A stretch of 7,292 nt of DNA from Sphingomonas sp. (GCA_030146605.1 JASLBO010000103.1:1-7292); one strand, 5' to 3'. Shown: positions 1-6,232, numbered from the stretch's first letter. Notes: generated from the sequence alone by a model not told the origin. Made by a program: numbers and translations.

Positions 1-241
1 TTTCGACGTCGCCGACGCTGTTCAGCACCGAGCCGAACCCCGCGTTGAACACCGGATCGTCCTCCAGCCGACGCACCGCCGCCTCGGCTGCAAGGACAGC
101 ACTGCCGCCGTTACGCAGCACCAATGCGCCTGCGTTCGCTGCGGCGAGGCATCCGTGCCGGTTGCGCTCGAACCGTTCGGGATCGATCGTCTTGGCACCG
201 CCATGGACGATCAGAGCCCAGCGCGCTTCCTTGTCAGGCAT
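1..241 (-). CDS. iaaA: Isoaspartyl peptidase / type 2 L-asparaginase, N-terminal part (gene runs off the left edge)
   Basis: Ntn-hydrolase of the plant-type asparaginase family, which hydrolyses beta-Asp dipeptides and asparagine. Only the first 80 residues are visible. They carry the family's N-terminal signature IVHGGAKTI (residues 11-19) and the motif FNAGFGSVLNSVGDVE (residues 65-80), equivalent to the conserved N-A-G-x-G-S-x-L-x-x-x-G-x-V-E block. The autocatalytic Thr nucleophile and the C-terminal subunit lie outside the window, so activity cannot be judged. The chosen ATG at 241 lies inside the end of cphA (8-nt overlap); an in-frame ATG at 247 is an alternative. The ribosome binding site is weak, so translational coupling to cphA is likely. 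Beside a cyanophycin synthetase, the natural job is inferred to be splitting the beta-Asp-Arg released from cyanophycin. Family assignment is firm; the substrate is inferred from context. Confidence 0.88.
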   Translation of the reverse strand, partial: MPDKEARWALIVHGGAKTIDPERFERNRHGCLAAANAGALVLRNGGSAVLAAEAAVRRLEDDPVFNAGFGSVLNSVGDVE

Positions 242-3008
242 GGGCATGCATCTTCGTGGCTGCCGTCCGGGGCTCGGGCTGATACTCCAGAATCTGCTTC
301 CAGACCGAGTCGATCGCGCTCGGCATCATCACGATCAGATCGCCCTGCCGGCCCATCCGAAGCGTCGTCTCCACCGCTTCCGCCTCATCGAGGATCCGGT
401 GCACCCGGTCTCCGCCCATGCCGGCGAGCATCGCGCCGTGAGACATCAGCCCGTTGGTTTCGCCCGCGGGCCTCCCTCGCCCGTCGGGGGCCTCGCGAAA
501 CATGATGGTGTCGAACAGCCCCCCGGCGATCCGCCCCATCTCGACAATGTCCTCGTCGCGGCGGTCGCCAGGGATGCTCACCATCCCGATCACCCGGTGA
601 TAGCGGGGCCGCATCCGATCGATCACCTGGCCGAGCGCCATGAGGCCGGCCGGGTTGTGCGCGTAATCGAGGATGAAGCGCATGCCGTGGGCGTCGTGGA
701 TGTTCAGGCGGCCGGGCGAATCTTCGAAGGACGAACTGAACGCCGAGAGCCCCTCGCGGATCACGGTCAGCGGGACCCGGTGCGCCGCGCACATCGCCAC
801 AGTGGCGAGCGCATTGGCGATGTTGAACTCGGCGATCCCGCCGAGCGTCGCCGGGATATCGGCGGCCGGCATCAGCTCGACCCGCTCGCCGCCACGATGG
901 ATCACGATCGTGCCGCCATGGCGTCCCGGCTCGCGCACCACCGCCATGCCGCGAGTTATATGGGCACGCAGCGCATCGGACATCGAGGCACCGCCCTCCA
1001 TCGAGAACCAGACGACCTCGCCGCCGGCATGTCTCGCCACCCGATGGCACATCGGATCGTCGGCATTGAGGATCGAATGCCCGCGGCGCGCGACGCTTTC
1101 GACGACCACGCCTTTGACATCGGCCAGTTCCTCGACCGTCTCGATGCCCTTGAGGCCAAGATGGTCCGCGGTCACGTTTAGCACCGCGCCGATATCGGCG
1201 GTGTCGAACCCAAGGCCCTCGCGAAGGATACCGCCGCGCGCAGTCTCGAGCACCGCCACGTCGACCTTGGGGTTACGGAGCACCGTCCGCGCGCTTTTCG
1301 GCCCGCTGGCGTCAGCCTCCATCAGCAAATGGCCGTTGAAATAGATCCCGGTGGTGGTCGCCATGCCGACGCCGAGCCCCTGCTGGCAAAGCACCCGCGC
1401 GACCATGCGTGCGGTGGTCGACTTGCCGTTGGTCCCGGTGATGGCGAAAATCGGGATGCGGCTCCGGCTGCGGCGCGGAAAGAGCGCATTGATCACCGGA
1501 GTAGCGACATCGCGCGGCGTACCGCTCGAAGGCTGGAGGTGCATGCGGAAACCCGGTGCCGCATTGACCTCGACGATCCCCCCGCCGGTTTCGCGTACCG
1601 GCCGTCGGATGTCGGGCGAAAGGAAGTCGATCCCGCACACGTCGAGGCCGACCACCGCAGCCGCCTGTTCGGCCACGCTGACATTGTACGGATGGATGAC
1701 GTCGGTGCGATCCACGGCAGTGCCGCCGGTCGACAGGTTCGCGGTATCGCGCAGCCGGACCACTTCTCCGGCCATCGGGACGGCGTTCAGCGTCTTTCCG
1801 GCTTTGGCGAGGCGAGTCGTCATCGCTTCATCGGCGACGATGCGGGTCAGCACGTTCTCATGGCCGGCGCCGCGGCGCGGATCGGCGTTGAGGTCGTCGA
1901 TCAGCTGCTGGATCGAATGGAAGCCGTCGCCGGTCACCTGTGCGGGAACGCGCTCGGCGACGGCTACGACCTTTCCGCCTACAACGAGGATGCGATGGTC
2001 GTTGCCGGGCACCTGCTGCTCGACGATCACGCGCCGGCTATGCTGCGATGCACGCCCGAACGCGGCGCGCACGCCCTCGTCGGTGAGGATGTCGGTGGTG
2101 ACACCGCGGCCATGATTGCCGTCGAGCGGCTTGACCACGACCGGCCAGCGCAGCCGTCGCGCTTCTGCCACGGCGTCTTCTTCGGTGCGGACCACGGCGC
2201 CGCGCGGCACCGACAGCCCGGTGTCGGCGAGAAGCTGTTTGGTGAGGTTCTTGTCGCCGGCAACGTCGACTGCGATCTGCGAGGTGTCGCCGGTGATGCT
2301 CGCGCGGATGCGCTTCTGCCGGCTGCCGTATCCGAACTGGATCAGGCTGTAATCGTTGAGCCGCACCACCGGAATGCCGCGACGTCTGGCAGCTTCGACG
2401 AGCGCGCGGGTAGTGGGACCCAGCGCGTTCGCGCGCAGCGTCTGCTTGAGCTGGGCGGTGATCGCGGTCACATCCTGCGGATCGGGGATCGCGTCGCCCG
2501 GCAGCAATCGCATATTCTCGACCGTGCCCAGCGTCTCGGGCAGCAGCGACGCGACAAGGCGGATTGCATGCGCGCCTGCGGCGAGGCCGGCGGCCTCATC
2601 GCGATAGGCGTAGAGGATATTGTACACTCCCGGACGCCGCTTGACCGAGCGGGTCTTGCCGCGCGTAACCTCGCTGCCGGCCAGCATCTGCAGTTCGAGT
2701 GCGACATGCTCGATGACATGCCCGAGCCAGGTGCCCTCCTGAAGCCGGCGGACGAGGCCGCCTGGCTGCTGATAGCTGCAGCCATGATTGGCCAGCCCCG
2801 GGAGCAGCGCCAGCAGCCGCGCGGAGAAATCGGGGAGCCGATTGGTCGGCCAGTTTTCGAGTTCGCCAAGATCGACCTGGATCCGGATCATCGGCCGCGC
2901 ACTGTAAAGGTGCGGTCCGCGATACACCGCCCGCTCGAGCACCTGCATCCCGCGCACGCCGGCGGCGTCGGGGCGGGAAATCCCTGCCCGCTGCTCTGAC
3001 GCTGTCAT
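234..3008 (-). CDS. cphA: Cyanophycin synthetase (CphA)
   Basis: Cytoplasmic ATP-dependent polymerase that makes cyanophycin, a poly-Asp backbone with Arg on each beta-carboxyl, without ribosomes. The 924 residues hold the three expected parts. The N-terminal domain (about 21-180) includes the block EGTWLGHVIEHVALELQ (91-107). The ATP-grasp domain (about 220-500) has the glycine-rich loop PLDGNHGRGV (294-303), GIDFLSPD (459-466) and the metal-site segment GGGIVEVNAAPGFRMHL (476-492). The Mur-ligase-like domain (about 518-900) has the P-loop GTNGKST (525-531), ETARGGILREGLG (588-600), NVTADHLGLKG (611-621), DYAHNPAG (781-788) and PGDRRDED (813-820). The family is usually about 870-900 residues; the excess is roughly 20 residues before the typical start MQVLERAVYRGP (Met21, base 2948). 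I kept the longer start because a strong Shine-Dalgarno sits just before it. All key motifs are intact, so the gene looks functional. It overlaps the isoaspartyl peptidase gene downstream. No second synthetase (cphA2 or cphA') or cyanophycinase is in the window. Confidence 0.97.
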   Translation of the reverse strand: MTASEQRAGISRPDAAGVRGMQVLERAVYRGPHLYSARPMIRIQVDLGELENWPTNRLPDFSARLLALLPGLANHGCSYQQPGGLVRRLQEGTWLGHVIEHVALELQMLAGSEVTRGKTRSVKRRPGVYNILYAYRDEAAGLAAGAHAIRLVASLLPETLGTVENMRLLPGDAIPDPQDVTAITAQLKQTLRANALGPTTRALVEAARRRGIPVVRLNDYSLIQFGYGSRQKRIRASITGDTSQIAVDVAGDKNLTKQLLADTGLSVPRGAVVRTEEDAVAEARRLRWPVVVKPLDGNHGRGVTTDILTDEGVRAAFGRASQHSRRVIVEQQVPGNDHRILVVGGKVVAVAERVPAQVTGDGFHSIQQLIDDLNADPRRGAGHENVLTRIVADEAMTTRLAKAGKTLNAVPMAGEVVRLRDTANLSTGGTAVDRTDVIHPYNVSVAEQAAAVVGLDVCGIDFLSPDIRRPVRETGGGIVEVNAAPGFRMHLQPSSGTPRDVATPVINALFPRRSRSRIPIFAITGTNGKSTTARMVARVLCQQGLGVGMATTTGIYFNGHLLMEADASGPKSARTVLRNPKVDVAVLETARGGILREGLGFDTADIGAVLNVTADHLGLKGIETVEELADVKGVVVESVARRGHSILNADDPMCHRVARHAGGEVVWFSMEGGASMSDALRAHITRGMAVVREPGRHGGTIVIHRGGERVELMPAADIPATLGGIAEFNIANALATVAMCAAHRVPLTVIREGLSAFSSSFEDSPGRLNIHDAHGMRFILDYAHNPAGLMALGQVIDRMRPRYHRVIGMVSIPGDRRDEDIVEMGRIAGGLFDTIMFREAPDGRGRPAGETNGLMSHGAMLAGMGGDRVHRILDEAEAVETTLRMGRQGDLIVMMPSAIDSVWKQILEYQPEPRTAATKMHAHA

Positions 3009-3011
3009 AGA

Positions 3012-3020
3012 CTTCCCCTC
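3012..3020 (-). promoter_or_regulatory. Shine-Dalgarno deciding the cphA start
   Basis: On the minus strand this reads GAGGGGAAG, with the AGGGGA core 5 nt before the ATG at 3008. The alternative start at 2948, which matches the usual CphA N-terminus, has only a GC-rich stretch (GCGCGGG) before it. The site therefore favours the version with 20 extra residues. Confidence 0.75.
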
Positions 3021-3149
3021 GACGACGCCAGGGATCGGCGCCGCGCGCTGACCTAACGACCCGAGCCGGCCTGCGTTCCCGCCCGAACGTCGCCAAACAC
3101 TTGATAATTGCAGGTTAATCTGCTTGCCCGGTGGGCCTCCGCATCAACG
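3021..3149. other. Intergenic region upstream of cphA, no clear promoter
   Basis: This stretch must hold the cphA promoter if cphA starts the transcript. Most of it is very GC-rich. A short AT-rich island at about 3098-3120 (containing ttgataatt and ggttaatc) is the only promoter-like composition. I found no -35/-10 pair with acceptable spacing toward cphA, and no terminator with a T-run. Confidence 0.4.
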
Positions 3150-3159
3150 CGAATTTCGG

Positions 3160-3430
3160 CACCGGCAAGCGCATGGCGATCCCATACGGAGCCGGTGCGC
3201 ACAAATGCGGTCGTGCGGCCGTCTCGCCTGTTCAAGAGCGTCCCGCGGTTCATCATGAGCACCGGCGTGACGATGGGCCGAGCCTATGCGATGTATAATC
3301 CGCTCCGCGTCTTCGTCGCCCTGGGGCTGCTGTCGGGATTGATCGGCCTCGGCCCGGTGGCGCGCTTCATCTATTTCTTCGCGAATGCGGATGTCGGGGC
3401 GGATGGCGAGGTCAAGCTCAATGATTGCGT
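3160..3430 (+). pseudogene. Family 2 glycosyltransferase, decayed C-terminal fragment
   Basis: In frame with base 3195, the translation VRTNAVVRPSRLFKSVPRFI followed by YAMYNPLRVFVALGLLSGL and VARFIYFF matches the C-terminal membrane-anchor region of DPM1-like family 2 glycosyltransferases: a conserved VRxNxxTRxSRLFKS stretch, then xMYxPLRVF and a hydrophobic segment. Just upstream the match continues in another frame as GKRMAI (3164-3181). Removing one G of the GG at 3188-3189 joins the two as MAIPYEPVRTN, so a single-base insertion is the likely lesion. The catalytic GT-A domain is absent, and the reading decays after FANADVGADGEV, where intact relatives continue with a GDGxGHVQSL-like stretch. 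The fragment has no start or stop of its own and is presumably non-functional. Family recognition is from motif memory, so the exact subfamily is uncertain. Confidence 0.72.
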
Positions 3431-3448
3431 TCGATCGACGCGAGCTAA

Positions 3449-3592
3449 ATGGCACCCTTCGGGACCGATCCCTGCCCCAACAGCTTCGAGGACCGGCCCT
3501 CCATTGAGTGGCTACTACAGGCCCTCCAAGGCTTCTCTCCGCGGCACGCATGCGCCCGGCTGCAGGCGGCCCGATCGATCGAGGCTGTCTGA
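3449..3592 (+). pseudogene. 47-codon coding-like frame, unknown; possible gene remnant
   Basis: ATG at 3449 opens a frame of 47 residues with a protein-like composition, including NSFEDRPSIEWLLQALQGF and HACARLQAARSIEAV, ending at TGA 3590-3592. Read past the stop, the same frame gives GPVAELLQFLSAGYGSFGE before another stop near 3684. That faintly recalls the repeated LxPxYxxFxEG tail of some regulatory ATPases and adenylate cyclases, but the likeness is too weak for a call. No convincing ribosome binding site precedes the ATG. It is either a broken gene fragment or a chance frame in GC-rich DNA. Confidence 0.25.
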
Positions 3593-3602
3593 TCCTCGAT
3601 CG
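3576..3602. repeat. 9-bp perfect inverted repeat
   Basis: CGATCGAGG (3576-3584) and CCTCGATCG (3594-3602) are exact reverse complements around a 9-nt spacer. The flanks GGCCCGAT and GGCCC extend the pairing if a 4-nt bulge is allowed. The stop codon of the 47-codon frame lies in the loop. No T-run follows on either strand, so a classic intrinsic terminator is not supported. Confidence 0.5.
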
Positions 3603-3907
3603 GCCCGGTTGCAGAACTCCTGCAGTTTCTTAGCGCGGGTTACGGGAGTTTCGGCGAGCCCTCTGGAGGACGTGAAGACCTGCCCAGCGGCTAGTGGGCC
3701 GCGAGCCGACCGACAGCTCCCGGGAGGGCTCATCGCGAAAGCGGACATCATCGCGGTCTATGAACGGACGACCTGAACTGAGCCGCTAACGGTGCGGCAG
3801 CTTAGGTGTCCGCGCGCAACAACACTATGTGCGGTCGCCATTGGTGCCTGTGAATCCGTGCGGGTCGCACCTTCACTTCCGGTAGCAGGGGGACGAGGAC
3901 CGCCGCT
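3603..3907. other. Intergenic stretch with no recognisable gene
   Basis: About 300 bases between the inverted repeat and the end of the LysR gene. Every frame is short or has protein-unlike, Arg/Ser/Pro-rich composition, and none has a good ribosome binding site. A small hairpin (GTGCG, GGT, CGCAC) at about 3859-3871 lies beyond the stop of the LysR gene and might help end its transcript, but no T-run follows it. Confidence 0.45.
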
Positions 3908-4807
3908 CTATTTAAGATCGGCTGCGACCTCGCTGATGAGACTGCGCAGCCAGCGGTGCGCGGGATCATGACGATAGCGGACATGCCAGGCCATTTGCAC
4001 CGGAAAGGTCCCCAGATCCACCGGCGCCGCGAGAACCTTCAGCCTGGGATCAGCTGCCAGGCGGCGGCAGATCAGCGACGGCAGCGTCGCGCAATAATCG
4101 GTGACCGCGACCATCTCCGCCACGGCGAAGAAGTTGGTGACGGAGATCGCCACGTCGCGCTTGAGCTGCTGCTGCGCCAGCGCCTGAAATAGCCCGGCAC
4201 GCATGCGGCCAGGCGGCACGATGTTGACGTGCTTCATCCCTTCGAACTGGTCGCGGGTGATCGTGCCCCCCACCTCCGGATGATCCGCCCTTACGACGCA
4301 GGCCAGCCCCTCGTTCATCACGTGCTGGACGACGAGGTTGTCAGGCGGATCGACGACGCGACCGAGCACCAGCGCCGTCGTACCGGACACGACTCCGGTC
4401 TCCACCAGATCGTTGCCGTAGGGAGTCAGGCGCAGCTTGATGCCAGGTGCCGCCTTCTGCAGCCGCGCCACCACCGCAGGCACGAGCACGAACTCGACAT
4501 ATCCATTGGGCGCGATGGTCATCAGGCGCTCGGCAGTTGCGGGATCGAACTCCTGCTGGCCGAGCACCGCATCATCGAGCCGGGCCAGTGCTTCGGCAAT
4601 GGATGGCGCCAGTTCCAGCGCGATCGGCGTCGGCTGAATCCCGTAGCGCTCGCGGATGAAGAGCTGGTCTTGCAGCACTAGTCGCAAGCGCGCGAGCGCA
4701 TTGGACAACGCCGGCTGCGTCATTCCCATCCGCTCCGCCGCGCGGGTGACGCTGCGCTCTTCCATTAACATCACGAAGATCGGCAGCAGGTTCAGATCGT
4801 AGCGCAT
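3908..4807 (-). CDS. LysR-family transcriptional regulator (NodD-like subgroup)
   Basis: A 299-residue protein of normal family length. The N-terminal winged helix-turn-helix is clear: MRYDLNLLPIFVMLMEERSV, then TRAAERMGMTQPALSNALAR (about 21-40) and QDQLFIRE. The opening DLNLLPIF with ERSVTRAAERM is typical of the NodD-like branch. Residues from about 90 to the end form the periplasmic-binding-protein-like effector domain (for example TIAPNGYVEFVLVPAVVARL). It ends with TAG at 3908-3910. There is no good Shine-Dalgarno before the ATG at 4807. The gene is divergent from the DJ-1-family gene, with 118 bp between start codons, so it most likely controls that operon and its own promoter in response to a small molecule that cannot be named from sequence. 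Confidence 0.94.
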   Translation of the reverse strand: MRYDLNLLPIFVMLMEERSVTRAAERMGMTQPALSNALARLRLVLQDQLFIRERYGIQPTPIALELAPSIAEALARLDDAVLGQQEFDPATAERLMTIAPNGYVEFVLVPAVVARLQKAAPGIKLRLTPYGNDLVETGVVSGTTALVLGRVVDPPDNLVVQHVMNEGLACVVRADHPEVGGTITRDQFEGMKHVNIVPPGRMRAGLFQALAQQQLKRDVAISVTNFFAVAEMVAVTDYCATLPSLICRRLAADPRLKVLAAPVDLGTFPVQMAWHVRYRHDPAHRWLRSLISEVAADLK

Positions 4808-4812
4808 CCAGC

Positions 4813-4842
4813 AATATCGCCAACAGCATATCTGAAATCAAT
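4813..4842 (-). promoter_or_regulatory. Possible sigma70-type promoter of the LysR gene
   Basis: On the minus strand, TTGATT (4837-4842) is followed after 17 nt by GATATT (4813-4818), each 4 of 6 to consensus. Transcription would begin at about 4806-4807, practically at the ATG. That would make the mRNA leaderless, which fits the missing Shine-Dalgarno. This is a weak prediction by eye. Confidence 0.3.
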
Positions 4843-4848
4843 AAGATA
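4829..4848. promoter_or_regulatory. Candidate LysR-type operator, TATCT-N10-AGATA dyad
   Basis: TATCT (4829-4833) and AGATA (4844-4848) form a perfect interrupted palindrome in the AT-rich centre of the LysR/DJ-1 divergent region. The size and the interrupted dyad are compatible with LysR-type boxes (core T-N11-A), and it overlaps the predicted -35 of the regulator gene, as expected for autoregulation. No experimental site is known to me for this regulator. Confidence 0.45.
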
Positions 4849-4912
4849 AACTTCTTGAATATGTACATCAGGGCCATCTTGCACCTGCCGCAGCGGTTGC
4901 GGCGCACCGCAC

Positions 4913-4918
4913 GAAAGG
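4913..4918 (+). promoter_or_regulatory. Ribosome binding site of the DJ-1-family gene
   Basis: GAAAGG is followed by a 7-nt spacer (ctccacc) and the ATG at 4926. It fixes the start of this gene. Confidence 0.6.
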
Positions 4919-4925
4919 CTCCACC

Positions 4926-5726
4926 ATGACCAAGGCAACCGTCCTTATCCTCGGCTCCAACGCGACGCAGATCGAGCTGCGCGGCGGCGGCAGCGCCACG
5001 ATCGGCCAGTATCTCAATGAGACGGTGGTGCCCACGCTGGCGCTGGTCAACGCCGGCTACGACGTTGCGCTAGCCACGCCCGATGGCACCAAGCCGATCA
5101 TCGACGCCGTATCGGATACGGTCGACCATTTCGGCGGCGACCAGGTGGCTTATGACCGTGCACGCCGCTTCTTCGCCGATGCTCCCCAGATGAACGACGT
5201 GCAGACCCTGCGCGGGGTGATCGAAGGCGGGTTGGACCAGTTCGCCGGCGTGTTCGTCCCCGGCGGTCACGCACCCGCTGTCGACCTGATGCAGGACGGC
5301 GATGTCGGCACCATCCTGCGCCACTTCCACGAAGCCGGGAAGCCGACGGCGCTGCTCTGCCACGGTCCGGTCGCTATCTTGGCCGCGCTGCCCGAGGCAC
5401 AGGCCTATCGCGCGGCGCTGGTCGCCGGCGACACCGAGAAGGCCGCTGCGCTCGGACGGGACTGGATCTATGCCGGCTACGGCATGACCGTGTTCTCGGC
5501 GAGCGAGGAGAAGATCGCCGAGGAACATCTGCTCAACGGCGAACTCTATTTCGACATGGAGCACGCTCTGCGAACGGCGGGTGGCGACGTGTCGGTCACG
5601 GCGAGCAACTTCGCGCCGCACGTAGTGGTCGATCGCGAACTGATCACCGGCCAGAACCCGTCCTCGGACCATTCGCTCGCCGCGGCGCTGATCGACGCGC
5701 TCGGTCGCGCGCGCGCCAAGGCGTGA
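4926..5726 (+). CDS. DJ-1/PfpI superfamily protein (type 1 glutamine amidotransferase-like, Hsp31-like branch)
   Basis: A 266-residue cytoplasmic protein with the DJ-1/PfpI fold. The nucleophile elbow ALLCHGPVAIL gives Cys145 followed by His146. FVPGGHAPAVDLM (110-122) is the conserved glycine-rich loop, and Glu32 in QYLNETVVP is placed like the acidic residue that supports the cysteine in Hsp31-type proteins. The C-terminal block APHVVVDRELITGQNPSS (230-247) is the superfamily's closing motif. The length and the insertion between the loops fit the larger Hsp31-like class rather than compact DJ-1. Members act as glutathione-independent glyoxalases, deglycases, isocyanide hydratases or chaperones; sequence alone does not decide which. 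No signal peptide is seen. It heads a plus-strand operon with the ABM gene and is divergent from the LysR gene that probably regulates it. Confidence 0.93.
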   Translation: MTKATVLILGSNATQIELRGGGSATIGQYLNETVVPTLALVNAGYDVALATPDGTKPIIDAVSDTVDHFGGDQVAYDRARRFFADAPQMNDVQTLRGVIEGGLDQFAGVFVPGGHAPAVDLMQDGDVGTILRHFHEAGKPTALLCHGPVAILAALPEAQAYRAALVAGDTEKAAALGRDWIYAGYGMTVFSASEEKIAEEHLLNGELYFDMEHALRTAGGDVSVTASNFAPHVVVDRELITGQNPSSDHSLAAALIDALGRARAKA

Positions 5727-5740
5727 GCACCCGCATGACC

Positions 5741-5767
5741 GGTGGAGCGCTTCGCCTGCGCTCCACC
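5741..5767 (+). repeat. Perfect 10-bp stem-loop between the DJ-1 and ABM genes
   Basis: GGTGGAGCGC (5741-5750) pairs exactly with GCGCTCCACC (5758-5767) around a 7-nt loop, TTCGCCT. The stem is GC-rich and stable, but a C-rich tract follows rather than a T-run. It could stabilise or process the mRNA, or end part of the transcription, so that the two genes are expressed in unequal amounts. Confidence 0.7.
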
Positions 5768-5783
5768 GCCCCCACCCTGCCCC

Positions 5784-5790
5784 GGAAGGA
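5784..5790 (+). promoter_or_regulatory. Shine-Dalgarno deciding the ABM gene start
   Basis: GGAAGGA followed by a 7-nt spacer precedes the ATG at 5798. An in-frame GTG at 5723 overlaps the upstream stop (GTGA) and could give 25 more residues. Those residues would cross the hairpin and do not resemble the family, so 5798 is preferred. Confidence 0.75.
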
Positions 5791-5797
5791 CATCACC

Positions 5798-6094
5798 ATG
5801 TCCATGCAAGTGAAGACCGTCGCGATGCTCACCGCGCATGCCGGCAAGGCTGCTCAACTCCGCCAGCTCCTCGATGCCATGCTCGCGCCCAGCCGCGCCG
5901 AGCCTGGCAACCTGCGCTACGACCTCTGGCAGGACCGCGACGACCCCGCTCGCTTCGTTCTCGACGAGTTGTATGTCGATGCGAATGCCGTCGCCGCACA
6001 CCGCGCCAGCCCGCACTTCCAGGCCTATGCGTCGAAGATCGCCGATCTCGCCGAGCGGACTGCGATCCTGCTCACCCCCGTCGCCGTCGACTGA
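5798..6094 (+). CDS. ABM-fold monooxygenase family protein (YgiN-like putative quinol monooxygenase)
   Basis: A 98-residue single-domain protein, the usual size for antibiotic biosynthesis monooxygenase (ABM) dimeric alpha/beta-barrel proteins. The family pattern is clear: SRAEPGNLRYDLWQDRDDPA (32-51), RFVLDELYVD (52-61) and AVAAHRASPHFQAYASKI (64-81), the last being the typical AHxxxxHFQAY segment. Members act on quinols or polyketide-like phenols without cofactors, or are uncharacterised. It lies 71 bp after the DJ-1-family gene in the same direction and is probably co-transcribed. Downstream, a third start with its own ribosome binding site follows within 28 nt, but that gene is broken. 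Confidence 0.93.
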   Translation: MSMQVKTVAMLTAHAGKAAQLRQLLDAMLAPSRAEPGNLRYDLWQDRDDPARFVLDELYVDANAVAAHRASPHFQAYASKIADLAERTAILLTPVAVD

Positions 6095-6110
6095 CCGCTT
6101 TGCCTTCCCC

Positions 6111-6232
6111 GGAGAAACATCATGACTCGCACGCTTGCCAAATTGTTCGCTCTCGCGCCAAGCCGCTCGTGCCGGACGATCATTTCGCGCCCGGCAGCTT
6201 TATTCCCAGCAGTATCAGTCGGTCGCCGGTAA
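6111..6232 (+). pseudogene. 5' remnant of a third operon gene, truncated by a rearrangement
   Basis: GGAG at 6111-6114, then 7 nt and ATG at 6122, is as good a start site as those of the two preceding genes. The frame begins MTRTLAKLFALA, which looks like a lipoprotein or Sec signal-peptide beginning. It then turns into SRSCRTIISRPAALF and stops at TAA 6230-6232, having run into the 3' end of the cupin gene on the opposite strand. The true 5' end therefore covers only about 10-14 codons (6122-6160), and the rest of the original gene is missing. The identity of the lost gene cannot be told. Confidence 0.55.

Noticed and set aside
45..1181. 378-codon open frame on the plus strand
   Set aside because: Lies entirely opposite cphA and the isoaspartyl peptidase start. 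It is His/Arg/Asp-rich with no family motifs, the usual antisense shadow of a GC-rich gene.
1329..2999. 556-codon open frame on the plus strand
   Set aside because: Antisense shadow of cphA, whose motifs are intact along the same stretch; no recognisable domain or ribosome binding site.
3515..3751. 78-codon minus-strand frame
   Set aside because: No Shine-Dalgarno before its ATG and no recognisable motif; probably chance.
3108..3776. 222-codon plus-strand frame taken as one whole gene
   Set aside because: Only its part from about 3189 to 3420 resembles a protein (glycosyltransferase tail). The start lacks a ribosome binding site, and the last 115 codons are Arg/Ser/Pro-rich noise.
5070..5672. 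200-codon minus-strand frame
   Set aside because: Antisense to the DJ-1-family gene, whose catalytic motifs are complete.
5741..5767. Intrinsic terminator for the DJ-1-family gene
   Set aside because: The stem is perfect but a C-rich tract follows instead of a T-run, so it is reported as a stem-loop only.
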